Positions 43,884 to 57,500 are shown, counted from the stretch's first letter. The stretch is 64,000 nt of DNA from Nemophila menziesii (GCA_029959085.1 JARWIR010000001.1:14313730-14377729); one strand, 5' to 3'. Numbers and translations: made by a program. The notes: generated by a model not told the origin, from the letters alone.

Positions 43884-45458
43884 TGGTGGGTCCTTATGTG
43901 CTATAAAATAATGCGGATAAAGTAGAGGAACCACGAACTGCAAGTGTACAGTTATCCCAAGTAATATATGATAAACAAGTTTGTTCTCAGGGACGGATTA
44001 GGTTGACTCTAATGTTATCAGACAGTGGAGTACTTGCAAATACGAAAAAGTAAAAGATGTGATATTTGTTGGTGTTTTTGATTAACAACTAAAGTGCAAA
44101 AGTAATTTAAATACTAAATTAATTAAACTAGAATAGAAATAACGCAAGTAAATGAGGTAGACACGAGAGAAAAGTAGTACTTGAGTCACTATAGGGTTTC
44201 ATCGCAAACTTCCCTAATTAATGTTTTCTTTTAAGGGTTGAATTAATATTATTACGCTAGTCGGGATTCTAAAATCTCTTAGCCCCCGTCAGGGTGGACC
44301 TAAAAGCTTTCCTACGGTCTTCTAAAACCCGTCAGGGTGATTAAAACCACTTTTGGATGATTAAAACTTACCACTTTGGCTATTGGCTAGTCAAACCTGT
44401 CAAGGACATTGGTGGATACCAACGACAAATACCTAGTTCTATACCTAAACACCCCCCCCCCCCCCCCCCCCCCCCGTCAAGGTGATCCATACGCCACTAT
44501 ATGGAATAGCCTATGTACTGAAACTTATCCCTTGTTCATGACTCTAAGGATAAGGATAATAAATAAGCATAAAGTAAAAGCCAAAAATAAAAACTCAAAT
44601 AAAATTATTCAATCCCAAATCAGAAAAACACTAATTATTCAAGAATGGGTTCAACCCATGTTGCGATTCTCAAGTACAATAAAAACTTAGCTCATAATTG
44701 AAATTAAAACAAAAGAAATAAAAATAATGGAATTCATGTTTAACAGAAAGAGAATAAAATTAAAAGACCTAATTAGGATGTTGAATTGGAGATGTTGAAG
44801 TCTTCAGATCTTGGCTTCTTCCTTCTTCCTTGCCTTTTTCTTTGAACTCTGACTTTGTAGAAAATGAATTGTGTGTAAAAATAAAGTCAAAAAGCCTATT
44901 TATAATATTAAATTCGGACTTGGACTATTTTAAATGAATAATTAAATATTAAATGCCCCAAGCCCACACTTCAAGCCCAAAATCTCGTAACTATTGTACA
45001 CCCCTCACTAAAACGGCTGTAACTTTCTCAATTTTAACTCCGAATTTACTCATTCAACTTGCTAATTCTTCGTATCTCGATAAGACACGAATCTTCTTCA
45101 TAACTCAGAGGCTGGATCCATCTTCAAGTGGCTCGAAATCAGCAATTACCACCAGCCTTCCAGATTTTTAGCTCAAATTTGTCAACTCCTCGGTATATTT
45201 CTTCTAGCTTTTGACTTCTTTACACGATCTAAGACTTCTAGTCTTGATTCCTCTCCTTGCTAGTATTAGAAACCTACAAAATTTTCACTAAAACAAACCA
45301 TTTTACGCGCAAAAGCTTAATAAATCAAAAATACTAAAATCTAAGGAGAGAAAATAAAATATAGCATATTATTACTAAAAGTTTATCGGAGTAGTCAAAT
45401 AATCACCAAATTTGATGTCTCCTAAAGGCATATAAATAGAACAAAAGAGGAGACATCG
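43884..45458 (-). mobile_element. Diverged LTR of the TGATGTCTCC family, probably solo
   Basis: Begins TGGTGGGTCC at 43884 and ends GGAGACATCG at 45458 (last base changed from A). It follows the layout of LTRs 1-3: AAGTGTACAGTTATCCCAAG near the left end and GTTCTCAGGGA after it. Candidate duplication: AATGT before and AATGC after (4 of 5). It holds a run of 24 C at 44452-44475. Confidence 0.8.
44452..44475 (+). repeat. Run of 24 cytosines
   Basis: A pure C24 tract in an LTR. The matching place in LTR 1 has only six C (CAAACCCCCCTGTCGG), so the run expanded here. Base count may be inexact because long homopolymers are hard to sequence. Confidence 0.85.
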
Positions 45459-46342
45459 AATGCATCCCGTAACTCGCAAGGGACGAGTTTAGCAGCTGGG
45501 GGAAAATAACTACATCCAATTGCCCAACTTCAAATTTGGAGTTTAAATAATTGGTAAGGAACTAAGTGGCGTACAACCTATCGTTGCAAAGCTAATGAAG
45601 TATAGTTTCCAAATCAAGAAACTAACCCATATTTGGAGATGGTATGAACAATTATGATCAAAACTATGAGATATGGCACTAATAAAATTGGTAAAACGTG
45701 AATTGAGAACAATTGGTAAGTAACTAGGTGGCGCACGATATACTATTGGAAACCTAAGAAATTCTAGTTCCCAAATCAAGAAACCACACCTTATTTGAAC
45801 TTGTAAGAAACATTCATGGTCAAAACCATGAGATGAAGCTTTGAAACTGGTAGATATTTGTACAATTTGCATGCCAATTTCCTTCACAAATAACCCAAAA
45901 AGGCCAAGGAACTCCTCCTTCAACACAAACAACCAAGATACATTAAGAACATTAACCTCTAACCTTGGGATTGAGTGATTTCTTGCAAGAGATGTTGTTT
46001 CTATTATTTCTCTCTTGCTTGTATATCATTCATTTTACTAGTTTTAAAGTTTTTCAAATCATGATTCATGGGGACATGATTGTTTTTAAGTTTGGATGTG
46101 GGATTTATGATAACCTTAGCCATTTAATTTGTATTTACTTTCATTAGATTCTAAGAAAATCCAAAAACATTTGAAAATATCTAAAAATACAAAAAAAACC
46201 AGTTATTTATAGTGTGTTTGGCGCAAGTTGATTTACGGTATAATTGATTGTTTAATGTACTTAGACAATAATAATTGTGATATGCATGCGTTGTACTTTT
46301 TGACGTCGTTGAGACATCAATTAACAATTCATATAGGGCATT
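45459..46342. other. Segment between two divergent LTRs, with a diverged tandem repeat
   Basis: Two copies of a roughly 162-bp unit begin near 45549 and 45711 (AATTGGTAAG...AACTA.GTGGCG...CAAATCAAGAAAC). The minus-strand open frame across them (45543-45932) mirrors the repeat and matches no domain I know. The segment may be the 3' internal end of a Ty3-type element or plain host DNA. Confidence 0.5.
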
Positions 46343-46765
46343 TGATGTCTCTCGTTTTTTGATAAATATATGCCCTTAGGAGACATCATTTTAGGTAGAA
46401 ATTAGATTTATTGGATAGACTTTTATGCTTATTTTGTTATATTGCACTTTCTCCCCTCAGAATTATGTGTGATGCGAATTGTTGGTTTAGTGAAAATGAT
46501 TGAGCGTGTATGAGTGTAACAAGTTTTCCATGTTTGTAGTTATAATTACAGGATTTAAATGATCTCCTATCAAAATGGAAACGTAACAGAAGCGATAAAT
46601 AAGGAATATCTTAGATATGGTATCGATAAATATGGAAGAGATCACATATTATATTTAGTAGTAGGGGTATTGGTGGTATTATCTTAAAAACGTTGGACTC
46701 AAGAAGGCAGAAATCCAGAGCAGGACTTGTTTGGGGTGGGTTATTGGGTCTAAGGACTTTTTAAG
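46343..46765 (+). mobile_element. Truncated LTR of the TGATGTCTCC family
   Basis: Starts TGATGTCTCTCG, carries the inner hairpin arm GGAGACATCA at 46379-46388 and the GCACTTTCTCCCCT motif of LTRs 1-3, then fades out near 46765. Only the 5' quarter of an LTR is present. Confidence 0.7.
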
Positions 46766-49087
46766 CTAATAACTCTTTAAAGTGAGGGATACATTAAAGA
46801 TAATAATTCACTTTATGTCGTTTGTATATGCATTGTATTGAGAATATAAATTATCCTTCATTTATTCTCAAAATTATTTAAAGATATATTGAATATAATA
46901 ACTCTTGATCGTATCACTTTAAATTACATGGGACATAAAGTGATACAGTCACTTTAGTGAATTGTTAAAGTGATGGATACATTTAAGATAACAACCCTTG
47001 ACCGTATCACTTTATGAACATTAATAAATATAAATTTCAACAAAAAACAAAAGACAATTGAGTCATTTTTCAAGAAACCTTCATAAATATTTCATGTAAT
47101 ATGTAGTATATAAGGAATTAGTAATTTATATTTAAATTGGGGTCTATAGTAATCATAAAAAATGTATTATCTTATAATTTTAGCGAATTATTAATTTAGC
47201 ACTCTATCCCCGAGACGGGACCGGCAAAAAATATTATCTTATAGAGTTTATTAAATAATCGAGTATTAATTTATCGAGTTTTACTGTATTGGATAGTTTG
47301 AGACTTTTTCCTAACTCCTAAAGTAGGAAGGTCGAAATTTAGACATAATGTATAAACGCTAATGCGAGGTATTGAACCGGAAGGTTTTGCCTATTAGATA
47401 ATTAATAAGGTAGAAGTTTAATTTATTCGAAAACCAATTTGGCGTGTAGGATTCAATTTAAGACTTGACAGGTAAAGTTATTTATTTATTTACTTTGATT
47501 TTATTTTTATATTATTTTTCTGATTTATACAAATAAATCATAATACAAACTAAATTGTTTAAGACAGTTAACATTAAAATTATCATATTGTATAAGAGAA
47601 GAAGACGATTTGATCCACAGAGATCTGGGTATTATTACACGGGAATAATAGATGAGAACCATACATATGGGTTTCAAAGAATGCTGACAATTTGGCTCTC
47701 AGAGATGTCTCTGTTAGACTCGCTTATAATGTGAAAGAATGGTCTGGCATAAGTATATATAGAGATAAGGAAAGGAAAGGGAAATGGAACATTAGACGCA
47801 ATAAAATGATGATAATTTAGCATTTGAAAGAGATGGCACATTCTTATTCTTTAGCCAACTCGGGAAGGAAGGCCGACCAACCAAACAAAACAAAAAAGAG
47901 AGAAGAAAGTAGCCTACTTTCTCCCATCAAGATAAGAAAGAGACGAATACGATTTCGACCATTTAGCATCTCGTTCGAACGACATAGCTTTATTTATATT
48001 TTGTGTATTAGGAATGAAGACATTGGAGTAATATATAAATCTTGGTAAACTTTTTTCGTTCTTGCTTAAGTATTAAAGATCTTAAAATAAATTTTTACAT
48101 GAGTGAAAATAGTTTCGAATTTAAGTGACTTTAACATCTTCTATACAAAATTATATTCTTAATAATTATTGGTAAAAAATTAAAATCATTGTTTTAAAAC
48201 AAGAAATAGCAATCCAGAAAAATCAATTTCGATTAATGTAAACTAACTATTACAAAAACTGAAATACAAATGAAACACTTACACGGCGTACCGGTTATCT
48301 CTAACAGAGAGATTCTAAGACTATAATTTTCTAGAGAAGAGAAGTGGAGTGTTTGTTTTTTTCGAATGTGTTTCGTGGCTTAAGGCAAATGCGGAGCTGT
48401 TGTATTTATAGGGGAGGGGAGTAGGTGAGAAGTAAGCCTTTGTCAAAAATGTCTCACAATTAGCGCCCTTAATTGCCTCCATAATTGATTGGCGTTTTGA
48501 TTTGACTCATATCATCCACGTTTTTAGTTTCCAGCAATGAACCTGGACACGTGTTGACCAAGTTCCGTAACCGTTGACTGGAACGTAATTGGTGGATACT
48601 TGTCTTCTGGTGCGAAATTGGTGGACGTTTGTCTTCTGGCTGAAAGGGTTCGACTTGCCACCGACCACTATAAGAGCTAGCCTTCTTCCACCGGATTCAC
48701 TTCAGAAAAATTATTTCATTTTTCGACTCCGTAAACTCCCCAACGAGCCCACAGATCTCTGCTCCTATGTGGGACATTTTCTTCACAAAAAATGTCTTTT
48801 CCACTTTTCAAAAGAATAGGAAAGATTTTAGTTAATACTCTATATTAATCTAAACCTTTTCCAATTCTCTAAAGGAACATGATCGAATTTGTGTTTAAGA
48901 TTATATTAAACTAATAATATATATCTTAACATAAAATCCAACAATATTTTGTACAAACATTTGTATTCCATTATAGTTTGACCATTTTAAAAGTTACCTT
49001 TCTCATATAGAATAGTCGATCGAATAAATTTTATCCATATCGTCATTGATACTCGTCCTCATGCGTTCAACGCTCCCTTAAATACAT
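46766..49087. other. Unassigned AT-rich DNA with scattered repeats
   Basis: No gene is supported. Near 46774-46930 and 46968-47030 a repeated motif occurs (AAAGTGATGGATACA, then CTTGACCGTATCACTTTA). Around 47100-47290 lies an AT-rich stretch with CCCCGAGACGGGACCGGC at its centre, which looks like part of a dispersed repeat. At 48586-48640 two copies of TTGGTGGA...TTGTCTTCTGG stand in tandem. Short open frames at 47824 and 48589 have no recognisable product. Confidence 0.4.
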
Positions 49088-49625
49088 TTTTTTTTTGTTC
49101 TAACTGCTTATATAAAAGAAACCAAAACGATTACAAACTAATGTTAGCCTATCCCCTCGGGGGATGAATCAAGGCCTAACAACTCAACTAATTTAGTAGG
49201 GAGTGGTTTTGCGCAAAAGTCAAATGACTCACCTAATGGCAAATTTTTGCAAACCCAATCCGCTATCCTATTTCCACTTTTTCTAATAAATGAAAAAGTT
49301 GGATTACAATATTCAGAGACAAAATAAATACTCTTAACTATATTAGTAATACATGGAGAATTAAAAACAAAATTGCTAACTAAGGGCTCCATTAGTTGAA
49401 GGCTATCGTTCTCCACAATGCAATGGAAATTCTTGAGTTCTCGCGCCCATAGACAAGCTTTAAAAACTCCTAAACCTTCAGCTTCAAGAGGATTGTCAGC
49501 CTTAATCCTCCAAGCTTCACATATAATAAGTCTTCCTTTATAATCCCTGGCAACACAAGCAATGTTAGTTCTATCTTTAGTAAAGGAAGCATCACAATTT
49601 TTTTTACAGAGTTTAAAGGAGGAGG
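49088..49625 (-). pseudogene. 5'-truncated LINE tail with RNase H remnant
   Basis: The minus strand reads an RVT_3 RNase H piece (EAEGLGVFKACLWARELKN, IVENDSLQLM, IRKSGNRIADWVCKNLPLG) and ends about 45 bases before the T-run at 49088-49097, which is the poly-A tail. Only the last 0.5 kb of an element was inserted or kept, as is common for LINEs. It is not the LINE-A family, which has no RNase H. Confidence 0.7.
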
Positions 49626-50950
49626 AATCTACTTACATTATTACACTTATATTTCTTGTTTTCTACATTTTCTTTCATCAGTGTCCGTTGGATGAGAATC
49701 AATATCCCAAATTACCTCAAAGCATCCTATTTTTTTCATACTAAAATTTATTATAATATCTTAAATTTTTGTTGAACTTATTTTTCTATCATCATCATCT
49801 AATATCTATCTAAAATTAATATTGTGAATTATGAGTAAACTACACTTAACCAATGTTCTTTTCCGAACAACCAGATCTCCTGGGAGACAGCTACCCGCTG
49901 TCTAGACTGCATTTCGGGAGTTTTAACATATTTATTATGAATTTAGTTGGCATGCAATATTCTTTAACTTTTGAAGAATCTTATTTTGATGAAAATGTAA
50001 TCATATACTCCTATATATTAAATAAAAACAATATACAACCCCATGGAAAGATAATAACAGAAGAAATAGATCTAAACAATTTGCACAACTGGGCAGTAAC
50101 ACAAAAATGACAACTTGCTTAACTTATACAATCACACCTACAGTTTTATGATCGTTGATTCACTTCTTTTTTAATATATCTAACATTAAGTGTCATTTTG
50201 ATTTCAATAAAATTCAATCTCAAAAATACTTGATCATTATAAAGTACTTTAATCACTAAAACAACTATCGACCTTGTCGTTGACTCACTTGATCCTAGGA
50301 AAAAAGCTTTTGTGATACTAAAATTAATATAAAAAGTGAATTGTTCTTCGTAAGAACACTTTTATAGGATTTACCTCTAGCGTCCATCAAGGTGATTGTT
50401 AAAGGTTGATAGCTAATGTTTCGTTGTTAGAGATTTTCTTCGTTGATAATCTTTGTCGCTAGAAGAAAAAAAAATCTTCAAAAGATAAAGAATATTGCCT
50501 TTTAAGAAAAATCATAATTAGAGAAGCTTAAATAATAAATATCATTAATTAAGTGTAGGTTACTTATAGTTTACCAGATGAATTTAAGATAGATATTATG
50601 ATTATTATAAAAATATTATTGGTGTTGATAATAAAATAGTTTCCTCACTTCAAATCTTTCAATATTAGTAAATAGAAAGTTTGAAATCTAATCTCCTATT
50701 GCATGTAATGCTTTTTTAAAGGTTTAATAATGCAATTTCTTTAAAGGATACATAGTCTGTCAAAGAAAAATTAGCGGATACGCAGCTTTGAAAATCCTAC
50801 AGCGCGGAGTCACAGACTACTCAAAGCAGGACTTTAAGAACTGGTATAAGCCTAATTACACATTAGGAATTAGAAACAAAAACATATTTTATGTTCGAGG
50901 AATACATGTTTTATTCATATATCAGAGTAAATTAAAAATAACTTAAAAAC
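49626..50950. other. Intergenic AT-rich DNA
   Basis: One open frame of 85 codons at 49853-50110 has no recognisable domain and is probably chance. No RNA gene, LTR end or tandem repeat was recognised. Confidence 0.4.
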
Positions 50951-50954
50951 CCCT

Positions 50955-51840
50955 CATGGAGTATTTAAAACAATTCTTGACACCGAGCTCATGCTCTTGT
51001 CTCTTGTTATGTTGTTACGCAAGTAATCGCAAGATTTTCAAGCACAATAGGATCTGCATTCTCAACTCCTTTCTTTATCAACAGGTCGACACACAAGTTT
51101 GTCTCGCGATATATATGATTCACCTCATCAACTCATCAAGGAGTATCAATCACAAGCTTCATTCAAATCAACTCGTTAAGGAGTATCCATATCAAGTTTC
51201 AATGCAATCTACTAAACAAGGAGCTAGACACATTCAAGTTTAAATTAATATACTCTCAAGGAATTCATTATCAAAATTCAATATATATCAACTCAATAAG
51301 GAGTCTACAAGCTATTTCATAATTTCTCATCAAGAAGCACAAACATTTAGTTTGTAATATTATGATTAAACCAATTTAGAGTTATTACTCTCCTTTAGAC
51401 TAGAAATTAGCATTCTTGCTAGAGTTTAGAAAAGGGAGAAAATACTTCCATATTGTAAGGGGTTTACTTGTATAGGTAATTACACAAGGGGTTAAGCTCG
51501 GGGTGTTCGAGTTCGGTTTGTGACAAAACCGATAAAAGTATTGGGTTTGTAGGTATTCGTTTAGCCTGTAAAAACCTCAATCGTAAAGGTTTATTTCTCA
51601 CCTTCAAGATATATCAAGGAGCTTAGTGGAGAAGTTTGAATATCCTATGGGGATGACCCAAGGCAGTGGATGTTGGAAAACCAAACCATTATAAATACTT
51701 GTGTAATCTCTTTCCCTTATATTATACTTATCGTTTTCATTTTGTTTATTCACTTGCTTATCAAACTGAGACTTGTTTATGTTTAAACCCATAGTGTTTG
51801 ATATAAATCCTTAGAGAATCCCTCATACACTTAGAACCTT
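50955..51840 (+). mobile_element. Possible Ty1-copia (SIRE-type) LTR remnant
   Basis: The stretch GGGGATGACCCAAGGCAGTGGATG then CCAAACCATTATAAATA and GTGTAATCTC (51650-51710) recalls the conserved R/U5 part of large copia LTRs, with a TATA-like box and downstream leader. Upstream, 51115-51350 holds five or six degenerate units of about 40 bp of the ATCAACTC..AAGGAGTAT type. Ends and target duplications are not seen, so this is tentative. Confidence 0.35.
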
Positions 51841-51972
51841 TAATTGTTTGAGCTTAGCGATCTACCCTTGTTAGAGAACTTAACTAGTAGATAGATAATC
51901 CTATAGTTAAGATTTTCTTAGCCTAAGATCCATTATCATTTCATATGTTTCTTGAGCCCTTGTCTTCCTACC

Positions 51973-52557
51973 TGGTGTCGGCTAGGATGTGATAAAATAA
52001 TAGATAAATAAGATGCAACTAGACACCCTAACAGAGCATGTTACTCACTGCAAGTATCACAAGTCGTGTGCAAGTTTTAATGATAAATAAGATTTGTTCC
52101 TCAGAGACTACGAAAGTTAGGAAGAACTTATGCAATATAAAGTGCATATAAGAAAGCTAGAAGCATAATACGATATAAATAAAAGACTAATGATATTTGT
52201 TTGGTTTTTAAGAGTTTAAACAATTAACTAAATAAAATAAAGACGGGAAAATAAAGTAAGAGAAACCGATAGTATGAGAGTTTAGCTCGAGATCTAGCAA
52301 GTAATCCCCACCAGCCTTGTTTATTCTAATCATGTAAAGGAGAATTGTGTGATATGCAATAGCCAGAATTCTATATTCCTCCTAACCCACTTCCGGGTAG
52401 ACTTAGGTGGCGACCTAACAATTACCAGGCGACTTAACTAAGGTATCCCTACGCCATTAGGTTCTTCGATTAGACGGTCCTGCGCAATGATCAGTGATTA
52501 ATAACAAACCCTAATGACTATTTAGTTAGGCAAGCCCTTCCGATCACTACTTCACAC
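51973..52557 (-). mobile_element. Truncated LTR related to the solo LTR in TNP2
   Basis: Starts TGGTGTCGGCTAGGATGTG and then follows the inverse complement of the solo LTR at 11394-12959 (GCAAGTTTTAATGATAA, GTTCCTCAG, AGAACTTATGCAA). Homology fades near 52557. No primer site lies beside it. Confidence 0.7.
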
Positions 52558-54504
52558 TAGATGATAATGTAGATTTATAGTGATGGAGATTAATCTCCGA
52601 CGGGTGGCGGTTATCTATGCAAGAGAGCAGCTTGGTGAGGGTAAGGTGAAGAGATGAGTTATGGGATATTGTTAATGGCATTACAATGTTGATGACGATA
52701 ACAAACACTTTTTGTATTGGCGGTGGTATTAAGAAAAGGGGTTGGGTGGGGGTCGAGGTGAGTGTGAAGAAGATGAGTTGAGGTTTTACAGAAAATAAAT
52801 CCAACTCGTATATGTGACCATGTGGCACTAACGTGGGGCTCATTTGGCGTTGACTAACGGTAGACTAACATAAACCTGAAAAAATGGTCAACAATGCCAT
52901 GAAAATGAAAGATAAAAGGTCAATTTAGGTTTTTTTGATAGATTAAGGGCCACGGGGGCCCTCTGCCTCAAAGATAAAGGTCGTAGATGGGCTTTATCCT
53001 TATCTGGAATACGCCATGTTATAATTGACAACTAGTCAAAACTATGGCCAAATTGACAAAACTTTTCCACAAGCCGATAATACTGCCAGAACGATTAGCT
53101 TTACCTTCCGGTTTAACATCATAACATTCATCAAAATATGATTGTTTCACTTAATTACTTGCAACAGATGAAGGTAACCTAGTTTCAAAGGACATATGAC
53201 ATACATACGGGATTTCGAGACAAGATATTTGAACATTTTCCTGGACAAATGTGCCCTTACACCTTGATAGTTCAAAGCTATGCAACTCATTGAAAGTCTT
53301 CAGACCTTTTAAAGACATTCCAAATTTCCTCCACAAAACCCGTCCATTTCCAAAATAAGATGCAAAAGAATGTGACATAGTTGATATTTTCGAAAATCAA
53401 AACCCTTATAAAATATTCCATCGTAATAAAAAGTATAATTATAATAAAGACAACCCAATCAATAAGAAATATTGAATAGGGAGTGAACCAACCCTCAACG
53501 AGGGTGAAGAAATTGTCGAAGCAGGTATAGGTCGCTACCAAGGATCACGATTAAATATGGAAGTAGGATAGCTTAAAGGAAAAATAAAATTTAAATCTAA
53601 CTTTTTAATGAGAAGGGGAATTTTCTCTTATTTATTCTAATTTAATAGGAAAAAGATATGTGGTACCTAAGAAATTTAGGTTTGGACAAATGGGATCCAA
53701 TTTATAAAAAATAATACTACGCTATCCATCATTTTAATCTAATTTAACTGTTAGTATCTACTGTTATTTTAATAGTTAAGTAATGACCGTCAAAAATATA
53801 AGAACTATTTGTCTTTTTCTAATTCTTTAGGTATCTCTATGTCTTTCTTTTCTTTTTTATCTGAAAGTATTTGCCATAATGCACAAATAACTGCACTTAT
53901 TAACCATCAAACCATATAAAAATATTATAAGCTATTGGAAAATAAGAAAAAAAAAACCATATAAAAATATCGGATACCCTGTTGTCATTTTTTATAGGAT
54001 ATCTATTTGTTCAAGCCCAAATTTTTTAATAAAACAGCACACTCTTTTTCGTTTATTATATAATTTTCCATAATAAAATATACGCATAGAAAGACCAAAA
54101 CATCCTCATATACTGAACAATTTTGAAAAGATTGAAAATAATCATTTTAAAAAGCAATAAAATAATAAAACATGTCCCACGCTCAAATAATGCAGACATA
54201 AGCCATATGGCATATAAAAGATTTTATAAAGAGAGTGATGTTAATGTAACCAACCAAACTTACTAAGATGGGACAATAGTGCTCACCTAGTAAGTAACAA
54301 CCCATGCACGTCTTCTTTAATGCCTTAAACTAAAGGTTTATGTCCTTTTTTGATTTGCAAATGCTTACAGTATGTTTTCTCCACCAAAAAAACGACACAG
54401 AAATCAATGCCCATTAATGGCATCCACTTGCATCAAAACGCACACTTTCTTTGAACCAAGAATCATACAAATGAGAAATAACAACTGAGAAGATTTTAGT
54501 GAAG
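52558..54504. other. Intergenic DNA upstream of the MLO gene
   Basis: No gene is supported. Open frames at 52547-52843 and 53151-53541 (minus) show no domain. A TATAAAA at 54213-54219 lies about 290 bases before the MLO start and could be its TATA box, at low confidence. Confidence 0.4.
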
Positions 54505-57500
54505 ATGGAGCGTGAAGGAAGATCAATAGCTGAAACTCCATCATGGGCTGTTGCTACTGTTATCACTGTCTTGGTTACTATTGGATTTCTCATCCATGGT
54601 TGTTTACAGAAACTTGGAAAGGTATAACATGAGTACTTTCTATCTTTCTTAAAATATATTTGTATTAACTATTAAAATAGTCCCTTATATTTTGGTGATT
54701 AACCCAGTTTTCTATATTGGTTTTGATATAATGATGTAAGTGTTGCGCTATTTCTTGATAGTGGTTAGATAAGACTAGGAGGAAAGCTCTACTTGCAGCA
54801 TTACACAAGATTAAGGAAGGTATTCTCCTTTATTTCTTCGGACAAGAAGGGGTCACTTTGAAATCCGGTTAATTGAACCATTGGTCCTTATGCAAATTAG
54901 TTAAATATATCCTTTTATTTCAAAAAGTAACTAACATAACCGTATGGTTACAAAATGTTGCATAAATGGTAGGAGCTAGAAATTTTTGTTGGGGGCATCC
55001 GAATTTTCAAGTTAATTGCAATATTGGTCCCTTTATTAATTTTTTTCAGTGTTATGCTCTTTAAGTCTCCATTTCAATTATTTTTTGAGTTTATTGCACT
55101 ATTGATCCCTTTACACAGAGGTACATTTGAGTATTTCGCACTACAGAAGGACCATTGGTGCAATTTAACCTTTTGATGTTTTTGATCATTCAAATTCGTA
55201 ACTATTTTCGGGTTGAATGCAGAGCTAATGTTATTTGGAGTATTATCATTGTTAATGGGTCATTGGATCGTTTTCTTCGCAAGAATCTGCGTAAAATCAT
55301 CAGCTTTCAGTAGCAAATTCTATCCATGTGTACCTCGCACTGATTTCCAAGTTCCCGAGCTTCGAAACAGGATTTCCTTTTCAAATTCTTCACTTCCTGG
55401 CAAATTTGCTAATGATTTGGAAAAAGAACTTTGTCCCGAGGTAACTAATATTACTCCATGTTCACTATTCATTTAAAAATCTTGGTTAATCGCATTAATA
55501 AATTAGCTATTATTTAACCAGGGACATGAATCTTTTGCTTCGTATGAAAGTCTCGAGCAACTTCATCGTTTTCTCCTTGTTCTGAGCATCACACATGTTA
55601 CCTACAGCTTTATAGCCGTGGTCCTTGCCATGATAAAGGTCGCTATATGTTACAAAACTTGCGGTAAAAAATTAAATCTTAACTAAAACTTTTACCTTTT
55701 AGCACACAGATTAATAGTTGGAGAAAATGGGAAGATCATGTTAAGTCCATCTTTCTTCAAGAATCGCAAGGTAGATATGTTCTAGATAAATTTTCGAGTT
55801 AATTGCATTATGCGTCGCTGTATTATAAAAATTGCACTATAGGTCCTTATATTATGCATAAATTTTGCTGTGTGGTGTAATGTAGGTTCGGAAGGAGTTA
55901 TGGCCTACGGTTTGAGAATGAGGCGTCTATCAACTTTTGTAGTTGACCGTACTTCTCATCCATGGAGCCAACATAGAGTTCTCGTTTGGCTGGTATTATC
56001 AATCATCTCTAAACTCTCTAAAAGATATCAAATTGAAATCTCGCCTTTTAGTTTCTTGGAGATCGTAAAGCCATAACTTTTGCCTCACGAATTTATGCGT
56101 TTAAGAATTTAAGTCAAGCAATTTTATTGTACAGCTTTGTTTCAGTCGTCAGTTTTGGAGTTCCATTCACCAAGCTGATTACAATGCTCTGCGCCTAGGC
56201 TTCATTACAGTAAAAACTTTTGTGCTACATTTGGTCCTTTTTCTTTGACCTTTTTGACACTTTAGTCCCTCATCTTGTAAACGTAACATTATAGTTCCTT
56301 TATCTTTCAATTTTATGACAACCGTAGTCCTTTTTTGTATTTCATAAAATAGTCATTTTGCTATTGCCACATGTTATACCAAAATATGATCACGCTTAAT
56401 TATAACATAATGAATATATGGAAGGGAAAAAAAAGACTAACGTTGTCACGTAATCGGAAGACAAGGGTTCAATATATTACATTTGACAGATTAGTGTTGT
56501 CACTACATTAAAAGATAAGGGATTAAAAATGTTACTTTTGCAAGATAAAGGACTAAACCGTCAAATTGTGCAAAGATAGAGGACCATATAAGTTATTTAC
56601 TCTACTTTTTTGTAATTGTTTGTAATATTGCAGACTCATCAACTGCCTTTGACATACGATTTTCACAAGTATATGCTCAGAAGCATGGAGGAAGAATTCC
56701 GAGATATTGTTGGAATTAGGTAATACTCATAAATAATATTATTTTGGTTGTCCAATTTTTTGTTTATTACTATTCTGCTCATAAACTTGTGTTTGATTAC
56801 TGATATAACCCGCTTTTGCAGTATTCCTCTATGGATTTTTGGCATATTATGCATTCTTCTCGGTTATCACGGTAAATTTTCATCTTCATCTTCAATTTCA
56901 ACATTCGATTTTTTAATAAATAAAAATGTGTAGTTTCTTTATATATATATAGGAATGAATTTTTACTAATATTATTCAGGAACAAATATTTACTTCTGGC
57001 TCTCCTTTGTTCCGGCCATTGTAAGTTTCCAACATTTAATTCTTACGTAATATACAAAATCTTTTGCTTTAATTATATTTTCATCCTTTACCAAAACTGT
57101 ATTTGCAAGTTGATCCTCCTGATTGGCACGAAACTGCATCACGTAGTGGTGAAGTTAGCTGTTGAAGTCAGAAATGCAAACCCACAGACAGGAAGAGTTC
57201 ATCAGTTCCACTTAAGGGACGAGCTTTTTTGGTTCGCCAAACCAAGACTTCTTCTACTTCTAATACAGTTCATATCATTTCAGGTATGTGTAAATATACT
57301 TGAATCAGTATAAATGAAAATAGTTTAACTAAAAAGTCATCCCTAAACTGTCATTAATTGCAGAATGCGTTTGAGATGTCAACGTACATATGGCTAGTGG
57401 TAAGATATTGTCTACCAAGTCACTTCTTTATTTTATCTTCGTGTTATTTAAATTAATTTTCATTTTGTCTTTTTCTTTGTGTTTTACACTTATGCAGTGG

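Noticed and set aside
45543..45932. 129-codon minus-strand gene
   Set aside because: The frame merely translates two diverged copies of a 162-bp tandem repeat; no known domain.
45459..46342. Internal region of one element between LTRs 43884-45458 and 46343-46765
   Set aside because: The two LTRs point away from each other, so they cannot be the pair of a single element; a near-match duplication (AATGT/AATGC) favours a solo LTR for the first.
53151..53541. Small minus-strand gene
   Set aside because: Two overlapping frames, no domain, no plausible exon structure; left unassigned.
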